A DNA stretch of 64,000 nt from JACDCY01 sp964350145. Its GTDB lineage: Bacteria; Gemmatimonadota; Gemmatimonadetes; Gemmatimonadales; Gemmatimonadaceae. The position numbers and the translations under genes were made by a program. The notes under the pieces are model-generated. The model saw only the letters and a program-made list of their open reading frames with translations. It was not told where the DNA came from and did not search any database. This document shows positions 36,075 to 47,407 of the stretch, one piece after another; the stretch's first letter is position 1; each line of letters opens with the position of its first letter. The stretch is taken from the NCBI GenBank assembly GCA_964350145.1, contig CAYGJL010000009.1, forward strand, positions 1 to 64,000. The letters are read 5' to 3'.

Positions 36075-36485
36075 ATGACTCATCCAACACGACCGACGAC
36101 GCGGATCGCGCACGTAGGGATCGCGCTGAGCGCGATAGACGCGCAGCTCCCGTTCTACCGGGACGTCCTCGGGCTGGAGAGCGTCCCGGTTAACGATTCC
36201 GACGGCGCCCGCATCCAGGCTTTCGACGCGGACGGGTCGCTAGTCGAGCTGCTGGAGTCCGCCGACGAGACCTCGCCGATCGGCCGGTTCCTGGCCAAGC
36301 GGGGCCCGGGGATCCATCACATCTGCTTCGCGGTGCCCGACCTGGAAGCGGCGCTCGAGAAGTGCAGGTCGAACGGCGTCGAGCTGGTGGATCAGGTTCC
36401 GCGGATCGGCGCCGAGGGAAAGCGGATCGCCTTTCTCCACCCGCGATCCACCGGCGGCATTCTGGTCGAGCTCACCGAGGACTGA
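36075..36485 (+). CDS. mce: methylmalonyl-CoA epimerase
   Basis: A 136-residue VOC-fold protein. Metal ligands are suggested by His in RIAHVGIAL, Glu in LVELLE, His in GPGIHHICFAV and Glu in GILVELTE. It interconverts (R)- and (S)-methylmalonyl-CoA in propionate and odd-chain catabolism. It diverges from trxA. The mutase is not in this window. Confidence 0.92.
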   Translation: MTHPTRPTTRIAHVGIALSAIDAQLPFYRDVLGLESVPVNDSDGARIQAFDADGSLVELLESADETSPIGRFLAKRGPGIHHICFAVPDLEAALEKCRSNGVELVDQVPRIGAEGKRIAFLHPRSTGGILVELTED

Positions 36486-36512
36486 CCCACGTCGCCGCCC
36501 GCCTCAGGAATT

Positions 36513-36983
36513 CTATTCGAGTCCGCAAAAATCCCGCACGGCCGCGAGGTCTACGTTCTCCACGTACCATCTTCCGCCCGGGCCCTGCACGGTGTGCAGG
36601 CTGGGTTGCCGCTTCTGGGTCCCTCGCGTGATCTCGACGCGGACCACGCGCCGCCCCGCGTCGCCCGGAACCTCGCCGAGCACCCGATAGCTGTCATGCT
36701 GGAGATAGCACTGCAGAATGATGGCGCGCTTCTCCAGCTCGGTCCGTTCGATCGTCTCGCGCGCCGGTCCCCGCGACGTCCCCCACGTGGCGCCGATGGC
36801 CTGTAGATCTTCGGTCCGCACGGCCTCGAGGAAAGCGTCGGCCGCCAGCCGCGGCGCCAGAGCGCCGAGCCCGTCGTTCGTTGAAGGCGCGGGCCCCGGG
36901 TTCGCGATGGGCGCCGTCGCGCACGCGCCCAGGGAGAGAAGCACAGCTGTCACCAGAAGAGTATTGCGCACGTGCGGCTCCAT
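36513..36983 (-). CDS. hypothetical lipoprotein
   Basis: A 156-residue protein with signal peptide and lipobox LGAC (Cys21). The mature part, ADAFLEAVRTEDLQAIGATWGTSRGPARETI then WYVENVDLAAVRDFC, has the look of a small NTF2/DUF4878-like fold. No function can be assigned. It is convergent with mce and divergent from pdxJ. Confidence 0.75.
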   Translation of the reverse strand: MEPHVRNTLLVTAVLLSLGACATAPIANPGPAPSTNDGLGALAPRLAADAFLEAVRTEDLQAIGATWGTSRGPARETIERTELEKRAIILQCYLQHDSYRVLGEVPGDAGRRVVRVEITRGTQKRQPSLHTVQGPGGRWYVENVDLAAVRDFCGLE

Positions 36984-37017
36984 GCTACGGGGAAAGCGAA
37001 CCTAACCGCCGGAAAAA

Positions 37018-37770
37018 ATGCAAGCAACCCGCCAACGGCTGTACATCAACGTCGATCATGTCGCGACCCTCCGTCAGGCCCGTCGCGGCAGCGAGCCCGA
37101 TCCGCTCGAGGCCGCGCGCGTGTGCGAGGCGGCGGGAGCAGACGGAATCACGGCCCACCTGCGGGAGGATCGCCGTCATATACAGGACTCAGACGTGCGG
37201 GGGCTGCGAAAGGTCATTAAAACGTACTTCAATCTCGAGCTGGCCTGCGTGCCGGAGATGCTCGGCATTGCGGTTGCGACCAGGCCGGAGCAGGTCACTC
37301 TCGTACCCGAGCGGCGCGAGGAAGTTACGACCGAGGGGGGACTGAACCTCGCCCACGATCCGGCGCGCATTCACGCGGCGATCGAGGAGCTTCGCGCCGC
37401 CGGCATTCGCGCGTCACTGTTCATTGACCCGTCCATCGAGGACGTCGAGCGGTCGCGCGATCTCGGGTGCGACGCCATCGAACTGCACACGGGGCGGTAC
37501 TCGCACGCGCCCGGGGACCGCGAGCGGCTGGACGAGATCCGCGCCGCGGCGGAGCGTGGCGCCGCGCTCGGACTGGCTATTCACGCGGGCCATGGCCTGA
37601 CGATTGCCAACGTCCGGGCAGTCAGCGCCGTCCCGGAAATCGAGGAGTTGAACATCGGTCACTCGATCGTCAGCCGGGCGCTCTTCGTGGGGCTCACAGC
37701 GGCGGTGGCCGAGATGAAGGAAGCCATTTGCTCTGCGCGGATGTTTGACGTTGCACCTCCGCCGCCATAG
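37018..37770 (+). CDS. pdxJ: pyridoxine 5'-phosphate synthase
   Basis: A 250-residue TIM barrel condensing 1-deoxyxylulose 5-phosphate with 3-amino-2-oxopropyl phosphate in vitamin B6 synthesis. Motifs are LYINVDHVATLRQARRG, GADGITAHLREDRRHIQD, ELHTGRYSHA, AIHAGHGL and ELNIGHSIVSRALF. It is complete. Confidence 0.96.
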   Translation: MQATRQRLYINVDHVATLRQARRGSEPDPLEAARVCEAAGADGITAHLREDRRHIQDSDVRGLRKVIKTYFNLELACVPEMLGIAVATRPEQVTLVPERREEVTTEGGLNLAHDPARIHAAIEELRAAGIRASLFIDPSIEDVERSRDLGCDAIELHTGRYSHAPGDRERLDEIRAAAERGAALGLAIHAGHGLTIANVRAVSAVPEIEELNIGHSIVSRALFVGLTAAVAEMKEAICSARMFDVAPPPP

Positions 37771-37781
37771 AGTTGGCGCCG

Positions 37782-38741
37782 ATGACCGTCTCAGCCCACG
37801 ATGTGCCCGCGCGGCTGCTCGAGTTCTTCGTCGCAGAATCCGTCAGCTACGCCGCAACGCTGCGCGAGCTCATGTGGCTGCCCGCCCCCGAGCGCGACAC
37901 CGGCCAGATGCTGCGCGCCGCGCGCGGCATGCGCGGGGCGGCGACCATGGTCCGGCTCAGCGACCTTGCAATTGTGGCCGGGCGGATGGAACGGATCGCG
38001 CGGTCGCTGCACACGCGCCGCACGCAGTGGACCGAGCCGCTGTCCTACTCGCTGCAGGCTGTGCTGTACGAGCTGCCGGAGCTGATCTCGGCCGCCGGTG
38101 CCTGGGGCGCCGGCGAGAGCGAGCGCGCGGCCGCGATCGCCGACGCGTTGCACGCCTTCGCTCCGTCGGTGGACAAGAAGGCCAACTCAATGGTCGTGCC
38201 AATCGCGCGGCTGTTTCACGACGACGGGGGACCGCACGTCATCTATGTGGCCGTGACTCCGCAGACGCAGTTCGAGCAGCAGCTGCGCGAGCCCGCGCCG
38301 GACAAGGGAGACGCTGCGGCGGCGCGCGCCGAGCGTCCCCGGCCCGCACCGGCCCCCGCCCTCACCGCATCCGCGCGTCCGGCGGAAGTGGCTCAGGCGC
38401 CCGCTCCCCGGCAAAGAGCTCCGCAGCCTCCGACTCGAACTCCCACTCCGCCGCAGGCGAGGCCGCCCGCCGGTGGCGAGCGCACGACTCCGCGCGGCCG
38501 GGAGCTGCAATCGCTCATCTCCGAGGGGCTCGCCGGGTTCGAGGGAATGGAGCTGGACAGTCAGCCGGCAGTGGCAGCCGCGGGCGGACTCGTCCCGATA
38601 GAGTCATTGCTGTACTCAGGGCGCACGGCGCTGGTGCGGGCACGAGAGATTCGGGCGGCGCAGGCAGCCGCGGCGCGGGAGCCGACTCCGGAGGAGCTCG
38701 ACGAGCTCATGGATCTGATGGAACTAGCCGCCACGGCCTGA
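37782..38741 (+). CDS. Hpt-like domain protein without the phosphorylatable histidine
   Basis: A 319-residue protein. The N-terminal ~125 residues are helical and match an Hpt pattern (DTGQMLRAARGMRGAATMVRLSDL), but the position of the phospho-accepting His in the usual AHxLKGAA motif is Arg48. A Pro/Ala-rich linker (about 170-235) follows, then a short conserved helical tail with GLVPIESLLYSGRTALVRAREI. It may be a signalling scaffold rather than a phosphotransfer protein. ATG 37782 is preferred to an upstream TTG at 37773. Confidence 0.65.
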   Translation: MTVSAHDVPARLLEFFVAESVSYAATLRELMWLPAPERDTGQMLRAARGMRGAATMVRLSDLAIVAGRMERIARSLHTRRTQWTEPLSYSLQAVLYELPELISAAGAWGAGESERAAAIADALHAFAPSVDKKANSMVVPIARLFHDDGGPHVIYVAVTPQTQFEQQLREPAPDKGDAAAARAERPRPAPAPALTASARPAEVAQAPAPRQRAPQPPTRTPTPPQARPPAGGERTTPRGRELQSLISEGLAGFEGMELDSQPAVAAAGGLVPIESLLYSGRTALVRAREIRAAQAAAAREPTPEELDELMDLMELAATA

Positions 38742-38746
38742 CATCA

Positions 38747-39757
38747 ATGAAGTCCGGTTGGCGCGGCCTCGCGGGATTCCTCCTGAGTGGTGCGCTGCTG
38801 CTGTGGGTCCTGCGCGACGTCTCGCTCGCGGCCGTGTGGGCCGAGCTGGCCCGCGCCGACCCGTGGCTCTTTTTCCTGGCCACCGTCGCGGCGACGGTCA
38901 TCTTCCCGATCCGGGCACTGCGGTGGCGGGTGATTCTCGAGCCTATCGCGCCCGGCCTGCCCTTCGGCCCGCTGTGGCGCGCGACCGCCATCGGGATGAT
39001 GATCAACAATGTGCTCCCCGCGCGCGCCGGAGAGCTGGCGCGCGCGTTCGCGCTGACCCGCGAGGTCCCCAAGGTTTCCTTCTCGACCTCCGTCGCGTCG
39101 CTGGTGGTGGACCGGCTGTTCGACGCGGTCGTGCTGCTCGCGCTCGGCCTGGTCGCGATCATGGATCCCGCGTTTCCCGCCAACGCCAAGATCGCCGGCC
39201 AGCCGCTCGCCGAGTGGGCGGTCGCGGGGGCCGCGTTGACGGGTGCGCTGCTGGCGATCGTCTATCTGCTCGTGTTCTTCCCGCGCGCGCTGATCGTCAC
39301 GTTCGAGATTTTTTCCCGGCGGATCTCGCCGAAGCTCGAGGAGCGTGGCAGAGTGGCGCTGCAGCGCTTCAGCGACGGGCTCAGCGTGATGCGCCGCCCG
39401 CGCCGATTCGTGCTGGTGTTCGTCTGGACCCTGGTGCACTGGCTCATCGCCGGGCTGGGAACGTGGCTGGGATTTCTCGCCGTGGGCATCGACCTGCCGT
39501 TTTCGGCCGCGCTGTTCGTGCAGACCGTCACGGGATTCGGCGTGGCCTTGCCGTCGGCCCCCGGGTTCTTCGGCGTCTTCGAGGCGATCGCGGTGCTCAC
39601 GCTGGCGGTCTACGGAGTGTCGGCCGCGCTCGCCACGAGCTGGGCGATCGGCTTTCACATTCTCACGTTCATTCCAATCACCTTGATGGGCGCGTACTAC
39701 TTCGTGCGGCTGGGCATGCACTTCCGCGACCTGAAAGCGGCACCCGAGCAGCGTTGA
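38747..39757 (+). CDS. lysylphosphatidylglycerol synthase TM-region / UPF0104-like membrane protein
   Basis: A 336-residue membrane protein with about eight helices. The conserved family core is RALRWRVILEP, NNVLPARAGELARAFAL and the late GFGVALPSAPGFFGVFEAIAVLTL block, as in the MprF flippase part and YbhN/AglD relatives. No synthase domain is attached. Probably a lipid or polyprenyl-linked transport protein; the substrate is unknown. It overlaps ispE (TTGA). Confidence 0.85.
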   Translation: MKSGWRGLAGFLLSGALLLWVLRDVSLAAVWAELARADPWLFFLATVAATVIFPIRALRWRVILEPIAPGLPFGPLWRATAIGMMINNVLPARAGELARAFALTREVPKVSFSTSVASLVVDRLFDAVVLLALGLVAIMDPAFPANAKIAGQPLAEWAVAGAALTGALLAIVYLLVFFPRALIVTFEIFSRRISPKLEERGRVALQRFSDGLSVMRRPRRFVLVFVWTLVHWLIAGLGTWLGFLAVGIDLPFSAALFVQTVTGFGVALPSAPGFFGVFEAIAVLTLAVYGVSAALATSWAIGFHILTFIPITLMGAYYFVRLGMHFRDLKAAPEQR

Positions 39758-40659
39758 GCAGCGTTCAGGTGAACGCCCGGGCGAAGATCAACCTTCGCCT
39801 CAAGGTTCTAGCCCTCGGCGATTCCGGCTACCACTGGATCGAGACGGTTTTTCAGCGGCTGGAGCTGGCCGACAGGATCACCGTGTCGGTGTCCGACGGC
39901 GGCGGCGTCGAGCTCGACGTCTCCGGCGACGAGTCATTGATCATGGCCAGCGGGCCGGCCGAGCAAAATCTCGCGGTGCTCGCCGCGAAGTCGTACCAGG
40001 AGCGGGCGGACTGGCATCCCCGCGTTGGCATCCGCGTGGAAAAGTTGATTCCCGTCGGCGCCGGTCTCGGGGGCGGCAGCGCCGATGCGGCCGCGGTGCT
40101 GCGCGCGCTCAACGCGCTGGCGCCGGCGCCGCTCCAGGCCGCGGAGCTGCTGTCGCTGGCCGCGTCGATCGGCTCCGACGTGCCATTCCTGGTGAGCGAC
40201 GACGTCATCGCCGTGGGGTGGGGCCGCGGCGAGCGGCTGCTGGCGCTCCCGCCTCTCCCCCGGCGGCCGGTCCTGCTGGGCATTCCGCCGTTGCACATTT
40301 CGACGAAGGAGGCATATGGCTGGCTCGGCCGGTCCCGTGGTGCTGAGCCGGCGCCGCCCACTCTCCCCGGCGTCGCGTTTTCCTCGTGGGAGAACGCTGC
40401 GGCCCATGCTGGAAATGACTTTTTTGCGGAAGTCGCGGCGCGCCACCCAGTCGTCGGCGCGATCCGCGAATCGATGCTCGCTCGTGGCGCGCGGCTGGCG
40501 ATGCTCACGGGGTCCGGCTCGGCCGTGTTCGGGATATTCGATCCGGATGCCAGTCCCGAGCCTGAACCGAGAGGATCGGGATGGCACGAGATTCGGACGG
40601 CGACCGCCAGTGGAGGGCAATCGGACTGGGGACTCAGGACCGTGCGGCCTCAGGACTAA
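39754..40659 (+). CDS. ispE: 4-diphosphocytidyl-2-C-methyl-D-erythritol kinase
   Basis: A 301-residue GHMP kinase of the MEP isoprenoid pathway. N-terminal VNARAKINLRLKVL, the ATP loop PVGAGLGGGSADAAAVLRALN and the C-terminal MLTGSGSAVFGIF are diagnostic. TTG at 39754 overlaps the preceding stop; GTG at 39769 is the other candidate. The last ~12 residues (SDWGLRTVRPQD) and the TAA stop are encoded by a palindromic repeat element, beyond the conserved fold. Confidence 0.93.
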   Translation: MSSVQVNARAKINLRLKVLALGDSGYHWIETVFQRLELADRITVSVSDGGGVELDVSGDESLIMASGPAEQNLAVLAAKSYQERADWHPRVGIRVEKLIPVGAGLGGGSADAAAVLRALNALAPAPLQAAELLSLAASIGSDVPFLVSDDVIAVGWGRGERLLALPPLPRRPVLLGIPPLHISTKEAYGWLGRSRGAEPAPPTLPGVAFSSWENAAAHAGNDFFAEVAARHPVVGAIRESMLARGARLAMLTGSGSAVFGIFDPDASPEPEPRGSGWHEIRTATASGGQSDWGLRTVRPQD

Positions 40660-40816
40660 CGGCCATCGCGGATCGGCGATTAATCGAGGACGGAGGACTG
40701 AGGAGGGAGCGAAAGAAGTGCGGATTGTTTTTCTCCGCAACCCTCAGTCCTCGATTAATCGTAGATCCGCGATTGGAGTGAGTCCTGAGGCCGCAAGGGT
40801 CCTCAATCCGCAATCA
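40621..40816. repeat. palindromic intergenic element, copy C (complete, overlaps ispE end)
   Basis: Arms 40641-40688 and 40748-40798 with tips CGATTAATCGAGG and CCTCGATTAATCG around a ~59 bp loop. The outer left part is read as the C-terminus of ispE, and the arm supplies its TAA at 40657-40659. tRNA-Gln lies 89 bp further on. Confidence 0.92.
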
Positions 40817-40863
40817 CCAGGCAACGGCACCGGAATCGACCTACTACCCGACCGCCGCTCACG

Positions 40864-40892
40864 TTGTACCGCTGGCGCGTATGGACTAAGTT
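40864..40892 (+). promoter_or_regulatory. sigma70-type promoter candidate for tRNA-Gln
   Basis: TTGTAC (40864-40869), 17 bp spacer, TAAGTT (40887-40892). Transcription would begin at about 40899, six bases before the mature tRNA. Confidence 0.45.
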
Positions 40893-40904
40893 TCAGCCAC
40901 CCAC

Positions 40905-40975
40905 TGCCCCCTCGTCCAACGGCAGGACATCGGCCTTTGGAGCCGAGAATGGTGGTTCGAATCCACCGGGGGCAA
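40905..40975 (+). tRNA. tRNA-Gln (anticodon UUG)
   Basis: The acceptor TGCCCCC pairs with GGGGGCA, with discriminator A at 40975; a U1-A72 pair is typical of glutamine tRNA. The anticodon stem TCGGC/GCCGA encloses CTTTGGA, giving TTG. The T arm GGTGG-TTCGAAT-CCACC is complete. CCA is not encoded. Confidence 0.97.
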
Positions 40976-40981
40976 CTCGCC

Positions 40982-41005
40982 GTCAATCGGGCTCGTCCGA
41001 TTGAC
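40982..41005. terminator. perfect hairpin between tRNA-Gln and prs
   Basis: GTCAATCGG pairs perfectly with CCGATTGAC around the loop GCTCGT. No U-run follows, so termination is uncertain. The downstream arm also forms a TTGACT that is 18 bp from TATCTT (41025-41030), a possible prs promoter box. Confidence 0.5.
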
Positions 41006-41044
41006 TAAACTCGCTGGCACACCGTATCTTACAGGGCTGTGACA

Positions 41045-41998
41045 ATGGACGGACTGGCCGTACCTAGTCACGGCTTCAAGCTCATGAGCGGCTCTGCCAA
41101 TCGTGCGCTGGCCGAAGAGATGGCGTCGCAGCTCGGGGTGGAGCTGTGCAAGGTCACGCTGAGCCGCTTTGCCGATGGCGAGCTGTTCGTCCGAATCGAC
41201 GAGAACGTGCGGGGCAACGACGTTTTCATCGTTCAGCCGACGAATCCTCCCGCGGACAACCTGATGGAGCTTCTGCTGCTGATCGACGCGGCGAAGCGCG
41301 CATCGGCGGCGAGAGTGACCTGCGTGATGCCGTACTACGGGTACTCGCGACAGGACCGCAAGGACCAGCCGCGGGTGGCCATCGGCGCGAAGCTCGTGGC
41401 GAACGTGATCACGAAAGCGGGCGCGAACCGCCTGGTGGGGATCGATTTCCACCAGCATCAACTGCAGGGATTCTTCGACGTTCCGGTGGATCATCTGTAT
41501 GCCGCACCGGTGCTCGTGTCGCATTTCAAGCGGAAGAACCTGCACGACGTGGTGGTGGTGGCGCCGGACGTAGGCTCGGCGAAGATGGCGCGTGGCTTCG
41601 CGAAGCGGTTGGACGGGACGCTCGCGATCATCGACAAGCGTCGCCCGCAGGCGAACGTGTCGGAGGTCGTGAACGTCGTTGGAGAAGTGGAAGGGCGGGA
41701 TTGCATTCTCGCCGACGACATGATCGATACGGCGGGCACGGTCTCCGAGGCCGCGCGCGCACTGAAGGAGCTGGGGGCGGGCGACGTGTACGTCTGCGCG
41801 ACGCACGCGCTTCTCTCCGGCCCGGCGAAGGAGCGGCTCAGCGCCGCTCCGATCAAGGAAGTGGTGGTGACGGATACGATCGCCATCCGGGAAGAGTCGC
41901 GGTTCGACACGCTGACAGTGCTGTCCGTGGGCGAGCTTTTGTCCAAGGCAGTGAGGTTTATTCATGCCGAGCAGTCGGTGAGCTCGTTGTTTGACTGA
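41045..41998 (+). CDS. prs: ribose-phosphate pyrophosphokinase
   Basis: A 317-residue PRPP synthase making the precursor for purine, pyrimidine and NAD synthesis. It shows FADGELFVRIDENVRGNDVFIVQ, the ATP-site PYYGYSRQDRKDQPR, DFHQHQLQGFF and the PRPP-binding loop CILADDMIDTAGT. ATG 41045 has AGGG eight bases upstream; a GTG six bases earlier is too close to it. Confidence 0.96.
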   Translation: MDGLAVPSHGFKLMSGSANRALAEEMASQLGVELCKVTLSRFADGELFVRIDENVRGNDVFIVQPTNPPADNLMELLLLIDAAKRASAARVTCVMPYYGYSRQDRKDQPRVAIGAKLVANVITKAGANRLVGIDFHQHQLQGFFDVPVDHLYAAPVLVSHFKRKNLHDVVVVAPDVGSAKMARGFAKRLDGTLAIIDKRRPQANVSEVVNVVGEVEGRDCILADDMIDTAGTVSEAARALKELGAGDVYVCATHALLSGPAKERLSAAPIKEVVVTDTIAIREESRFDTLTVLSVGELLSKAVRFIHAEQSVSSLFD

Positions 41999-42003
41999 TA
42001 ACT

Positions 42004-42099
42004 GAGCTGTTGGCTATTGGCTGTTGGCTGTTGGTAACCGCCCTTCGTTACCTCGCCTTCCGCCGTGGCCAAGAGCCAATAGCCAATAGCTAACAGCTT
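42004..42099. repeat. inverted heptanucleotide arrays (GGCTGTT / GGCTATT)
   Basis: Left arm 42004-42038 has alternating GGCTGTT and GGCTATT units. The right arm 42067-42099 has the inverted AGCCAAT units. A ~28 bp loop separates them. It is the 5' region of rplY; the rplY ribosome binding site (AGAGGT) lies just beyond. Confidence 0.92.
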
Positions 42100-42116
42100 T
42101 TCTTAGAGGTTTTATC

Positions 42117-42782
42117 ATGGCAACCGCACAACTATCCGCGACTCCGCGTACCACCTCCGGCAAAGGCCCGGCGCGCTCGCTCCGCTCGGCGGGGCGGATC
42201 CCCGGCGTGGTCTACGGCCACGCGCGCGAGCCGCAGGCGCTCACGCTGGACACGCGCGAGTTCGAGAAGCTTCTATCGCACATCTCCGCCGAGAGCACCG
42301 TTATCGAGCTGTCGCTCGACGGCCACATGACCAAGACGCTGATCCGCGAGATCCAGCGGCACCCGTTCAAGCGCCAGATCCTGCACGTGGACTTTCAGGA
42401 GCTGGTCGCCGGCGAGAAGGTGCAGGTCAACATCCCGATCGTCCTGCTCGGCGTGCCCGAGGGCGTGCGCGCGTCCGGCGGCGTCATGGATCAGACGCTG
42501 CGCGAGCTGTCGATCCGCGTGGACCCGTCGTCCATGCCCGATCACATCGAGGTGGACGTCACGGGCGTGCTGATCGGCCACTCGATCCACGTCAGCGAGC
42601 TGCAGCTCCCCGAGGGCGTCGAGGTTCTCAACGATCCGGAAGCCCCGGTCTGCGTCGTCGCCGCGCCGCGCGCGGTGGTCGAGGAGACGGCCGTTGCCGC
42701 CGAGCCGGTCGAGGGCGAAGCCGAGCCGGAAGTGATCGGCCGCGGTAAGGAAGCAGAGGCCGAAGCACCAGAGGAGAAGTGA
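42117..42782 (+). CDS. rplY: 50S ribosomal protein L25 (CTC/TL5 long form)
   Basis: A 221-residue L25 with the 5S-rRNA-binding N-domain (TSGKGPARSLRSAGRIPGVVYGHAREPQAL) and the C-terminal CTC-type beta domain (VHVSELQLPEGVEVLNDPEAPVCVV). The acidic tail is rich in Glu and Ala. The TGA stop is the first bases of a GTGACTA array. pth follows, a common pairing. Confidence 0.95.
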   Translation: MATAQLSATPRTTSGKGPARSLRSAGRIPGVVYGHAREPQALTLDTREFEKLLSHISAESTVIELSLDGHMTKTLIREIQRHPFKRQILHVDFQELVAGEKVQVNIPIVLLGVPEGVRASGGVMDQTLRELSIRVDPSSMPDHIEVDVTGVLIGHSIHVSELQLPEGVEVLNDPEAPVCVVAAPRAVVEETAVAAEPVEGEAEPEVIGRGKEAEAEAPEEK

Positions 42783-42876
42783 CTAGTGACTAGTGACTAG
42801 TGACTAGTGAACAGCTAACCAACCTGGTTCCAGCTGTTCCGCAGTCACTAGTCACCAGTCACTAGTCACTAGTCAC
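42781..42876. repeat. inverted heptanucleotide arrays (GTGACTA) forming a long hairpin
   Basis: Four GTGACTA units (42781-42808) and four inverted TAGTCAC-type units (42846-42876) flank a nested stem, GAACAGCT...AGCTGTTC. The whole ~95 bp could fold as one cruciform. It fills the rplY-pth gap and ends four bases before the pth start. Confidence 0.93.
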
Positions 42877-42880
42877 GTCT

Positions 42881-43464
42881 TTGAAGGTCATCCTCGGCCT
42901 CGGCAATCCCGGGCGCGAATACGAAGCCACGCGGCACAACGTCGGCTGGTGGGTAGTGGACCACTGCGCCGACGTCTGGCGGTTCGACCGGTGGAAGCGC
43001 GACGGGGACGCGTACGTGTCGGCTGGGATGCTCGGCCGGACGCACGTGCGGCTGGTGAAGCCGCGGACGTACATGAACCTGAGCGGCATCGCGCTGCGGC
43101 CGTTCGTCCGCAAGGCGGGGTGGGACCAGTCGACGGACCTGCTCGTCGTGGTGGACGAAGTGGCGCTCCAGGTCGGCCGGTACCGGCTGCGGGCGCACGG
43201 CAGCGCGGGTGGCCACAACGGACTGAAGAGCGTGGAAGACGCGCTACAGAGCCGCGAGTACGCGCGCCTGCGGGTGGGGGTGGGACCCTCGCCGGAGCGG
43301 GCCGGCATCTATCGCGATCTGGCGAGCTTCGTGCTCGCGCCGTTCGCGCGGGACGAGGGTGATATGATTGTCGAGTTGCTGCCGCGGCTCACCGAGGCGG
43401 TGGAGCTGTGGGTCAGGGAAGGCGTCGACGTGGCGATGAACGTTCACAACAGGGAAAAGAAATC

Positions 43465-43468
<4 letters not shown>
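42881..43468 (+). CDS. pth: peptidyl-tRNA hydrolase
   Basis: A 195-residue enzyme that frees tRNA from dropped-off peptidyl-tRNA. It starts MKVILGLGNPGREYEATRHNVGWWVVD with catalytic His19 in RHNVG; KPRTYMNLSG and AHGSAGGHNGLKSVEDAL are the other conserved blocks. The start is TTG, directly after a heptamer array and with no Shine-Dalgarno sequence. Its stop overlaps the hppA ATG (ATGA). Confidence 0.95.
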
Positions 43469-45540
<2,072 letters not shown>

Positions 45541-45541
45541 G

Positions 45542-46077
45542 GAGCTATTGGCTGTTGGCTATTGGCTGTTAGCTAAGGACTGCTGCTTTACTGACTGATC
45601 GACTCTTCTTCAGGGATTTCTGTAATGCCGAAATCCCGCGCCGAAGACCTTGGAGCTCTGTAGCAAGTTGCTCGTGGATCTCGGGTGGCAGGTACCAGAG
45701 GTCTCGAGCGAGCAGCAGGTGGTAGTCGGATTCACTGGCAGACGCTGCCGCGATCTGGATGAAATGACCAAAGCCCGGATCCGAGCTGCGCATTGATCCC
45801 TCCGCGATGTTCGCCGGGATCGAACAGCAAGAGCGACGGAGCTGAGCAGTCAATCCATATCGCTCCGCTGCCGGAAAGTCTTTGGTAGCGATATAAACCT
45901 TCAGCACCAGAGCATGGGCCGTCTGCCAAACGCGAAGTTTTCGATAGTCTTGCATGCGTTCAGGCTCAAGGGCGGCATCGGAATCAGCATCATCCTTTCA
46001 TTGCACTAGTATTCGAGTTCGCGCGACGACCGCTGTTGGTCGTTAGCCAACAGCCAATAGCCAACAGCCAATAGCTT
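45542..46077. mobile_element. gene unit bounded by 34-bp inverted heptamer arrays (possible mobile unit)
   Basis: Positions 45542-45576 read AGCTATTGGCTGTTGGCTAT and onward; the inverted counterpart at 46043-46077 matches over about 34 bases with one mismatch. The enclosed 466 bp carry one minus-strand gene for a four-helix-bundle protein whose TAA stop is in the left arm. There is no transposase and no clear target duplication, so mobility is inference. The same arms without a gene occur at 42004-42099. Confidence 0.5.
45569..45955 (-). CDS. four-helix-bundle (23S rRNA IVS-type) protein
   Basis: A 128-residue all-helical protein matching the IVS/four-helix-bundle family: YRKLRVWQTAHALVLKVYIATKDFP, YGLTAQLRRSCCSIPANIAEGS and the GHFIQIAAASASESDYHLLLARDL stretch. 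These small proteins were first noticed in rRNA intervening sequences and also occur dispersed in genomes; related folds act as accessory factors in retroelement systems. No reverse transcriptase is nearby. The stop is inside a heptamer array. Confidence 0.88.
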   Translation of the reverse strand: MQDYRKLRVWQTAHALVLKVYIATKDFPAAERYGLTAQLRRSCCSIPANIAEGSMRSSDPGFGHFIQIAAASASESDYHLLLARDLWYLPPEIHEQLATELQGLRRGISALQKSLKKSRSVSKAAVLS

Positions 46078-46080
46078 CCT

Positions 46081-47181
<1,101 letters not shown>

Positions 47182-47287
47182 CTAACGGCGGCGGCAGTTA
47201 ATTCCAGCGCGGGGATCCAGGCGCCGCGCGCTGAACCCACGGCTTCAGTGAACTTGCGATGCGCACCGGTTCGCTCCGATGCGTATT

Positions 47288-47312
47288 AGGCTGCTTCCGC
47301 TTGCAGCTTTTT
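47288..47312 (+). terminator. rho-independent terminator candidate downstream of ychF
   Basis: AGGCTGC pairs with GCAGCTT (one G-U) around TTCCGCTT, and the stem runs into a TTTTT tract. It lies about 107 bases after ychF. The rest of 47182-47407 shows no gene. Confidence 0.5.
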
Positions 47313-47407
47313 ACGCTTCGCTGCAGTCTATCCTGACTGACTAATTCTTTTTCGCCGTCTAATCATTAACTAGCCAGACCAATCGCATTGCACTGAGAGA
47401 GGGCCAT

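Noticed and set aside
37745..39757. One long frame covering the Hpt-like gene and the flippase-like gene as a fusion
   Set aside because: The first ~330 codons are out of frame with the Hpt-like protein and look random; only the part from ATG 38747 is homologous to a family.
42004..42876. CRISPR-like look of the tandem arrays
   Set aside because: Units are 7 bp with no spacers, pair as inverted repeats, and no cas gene is present.
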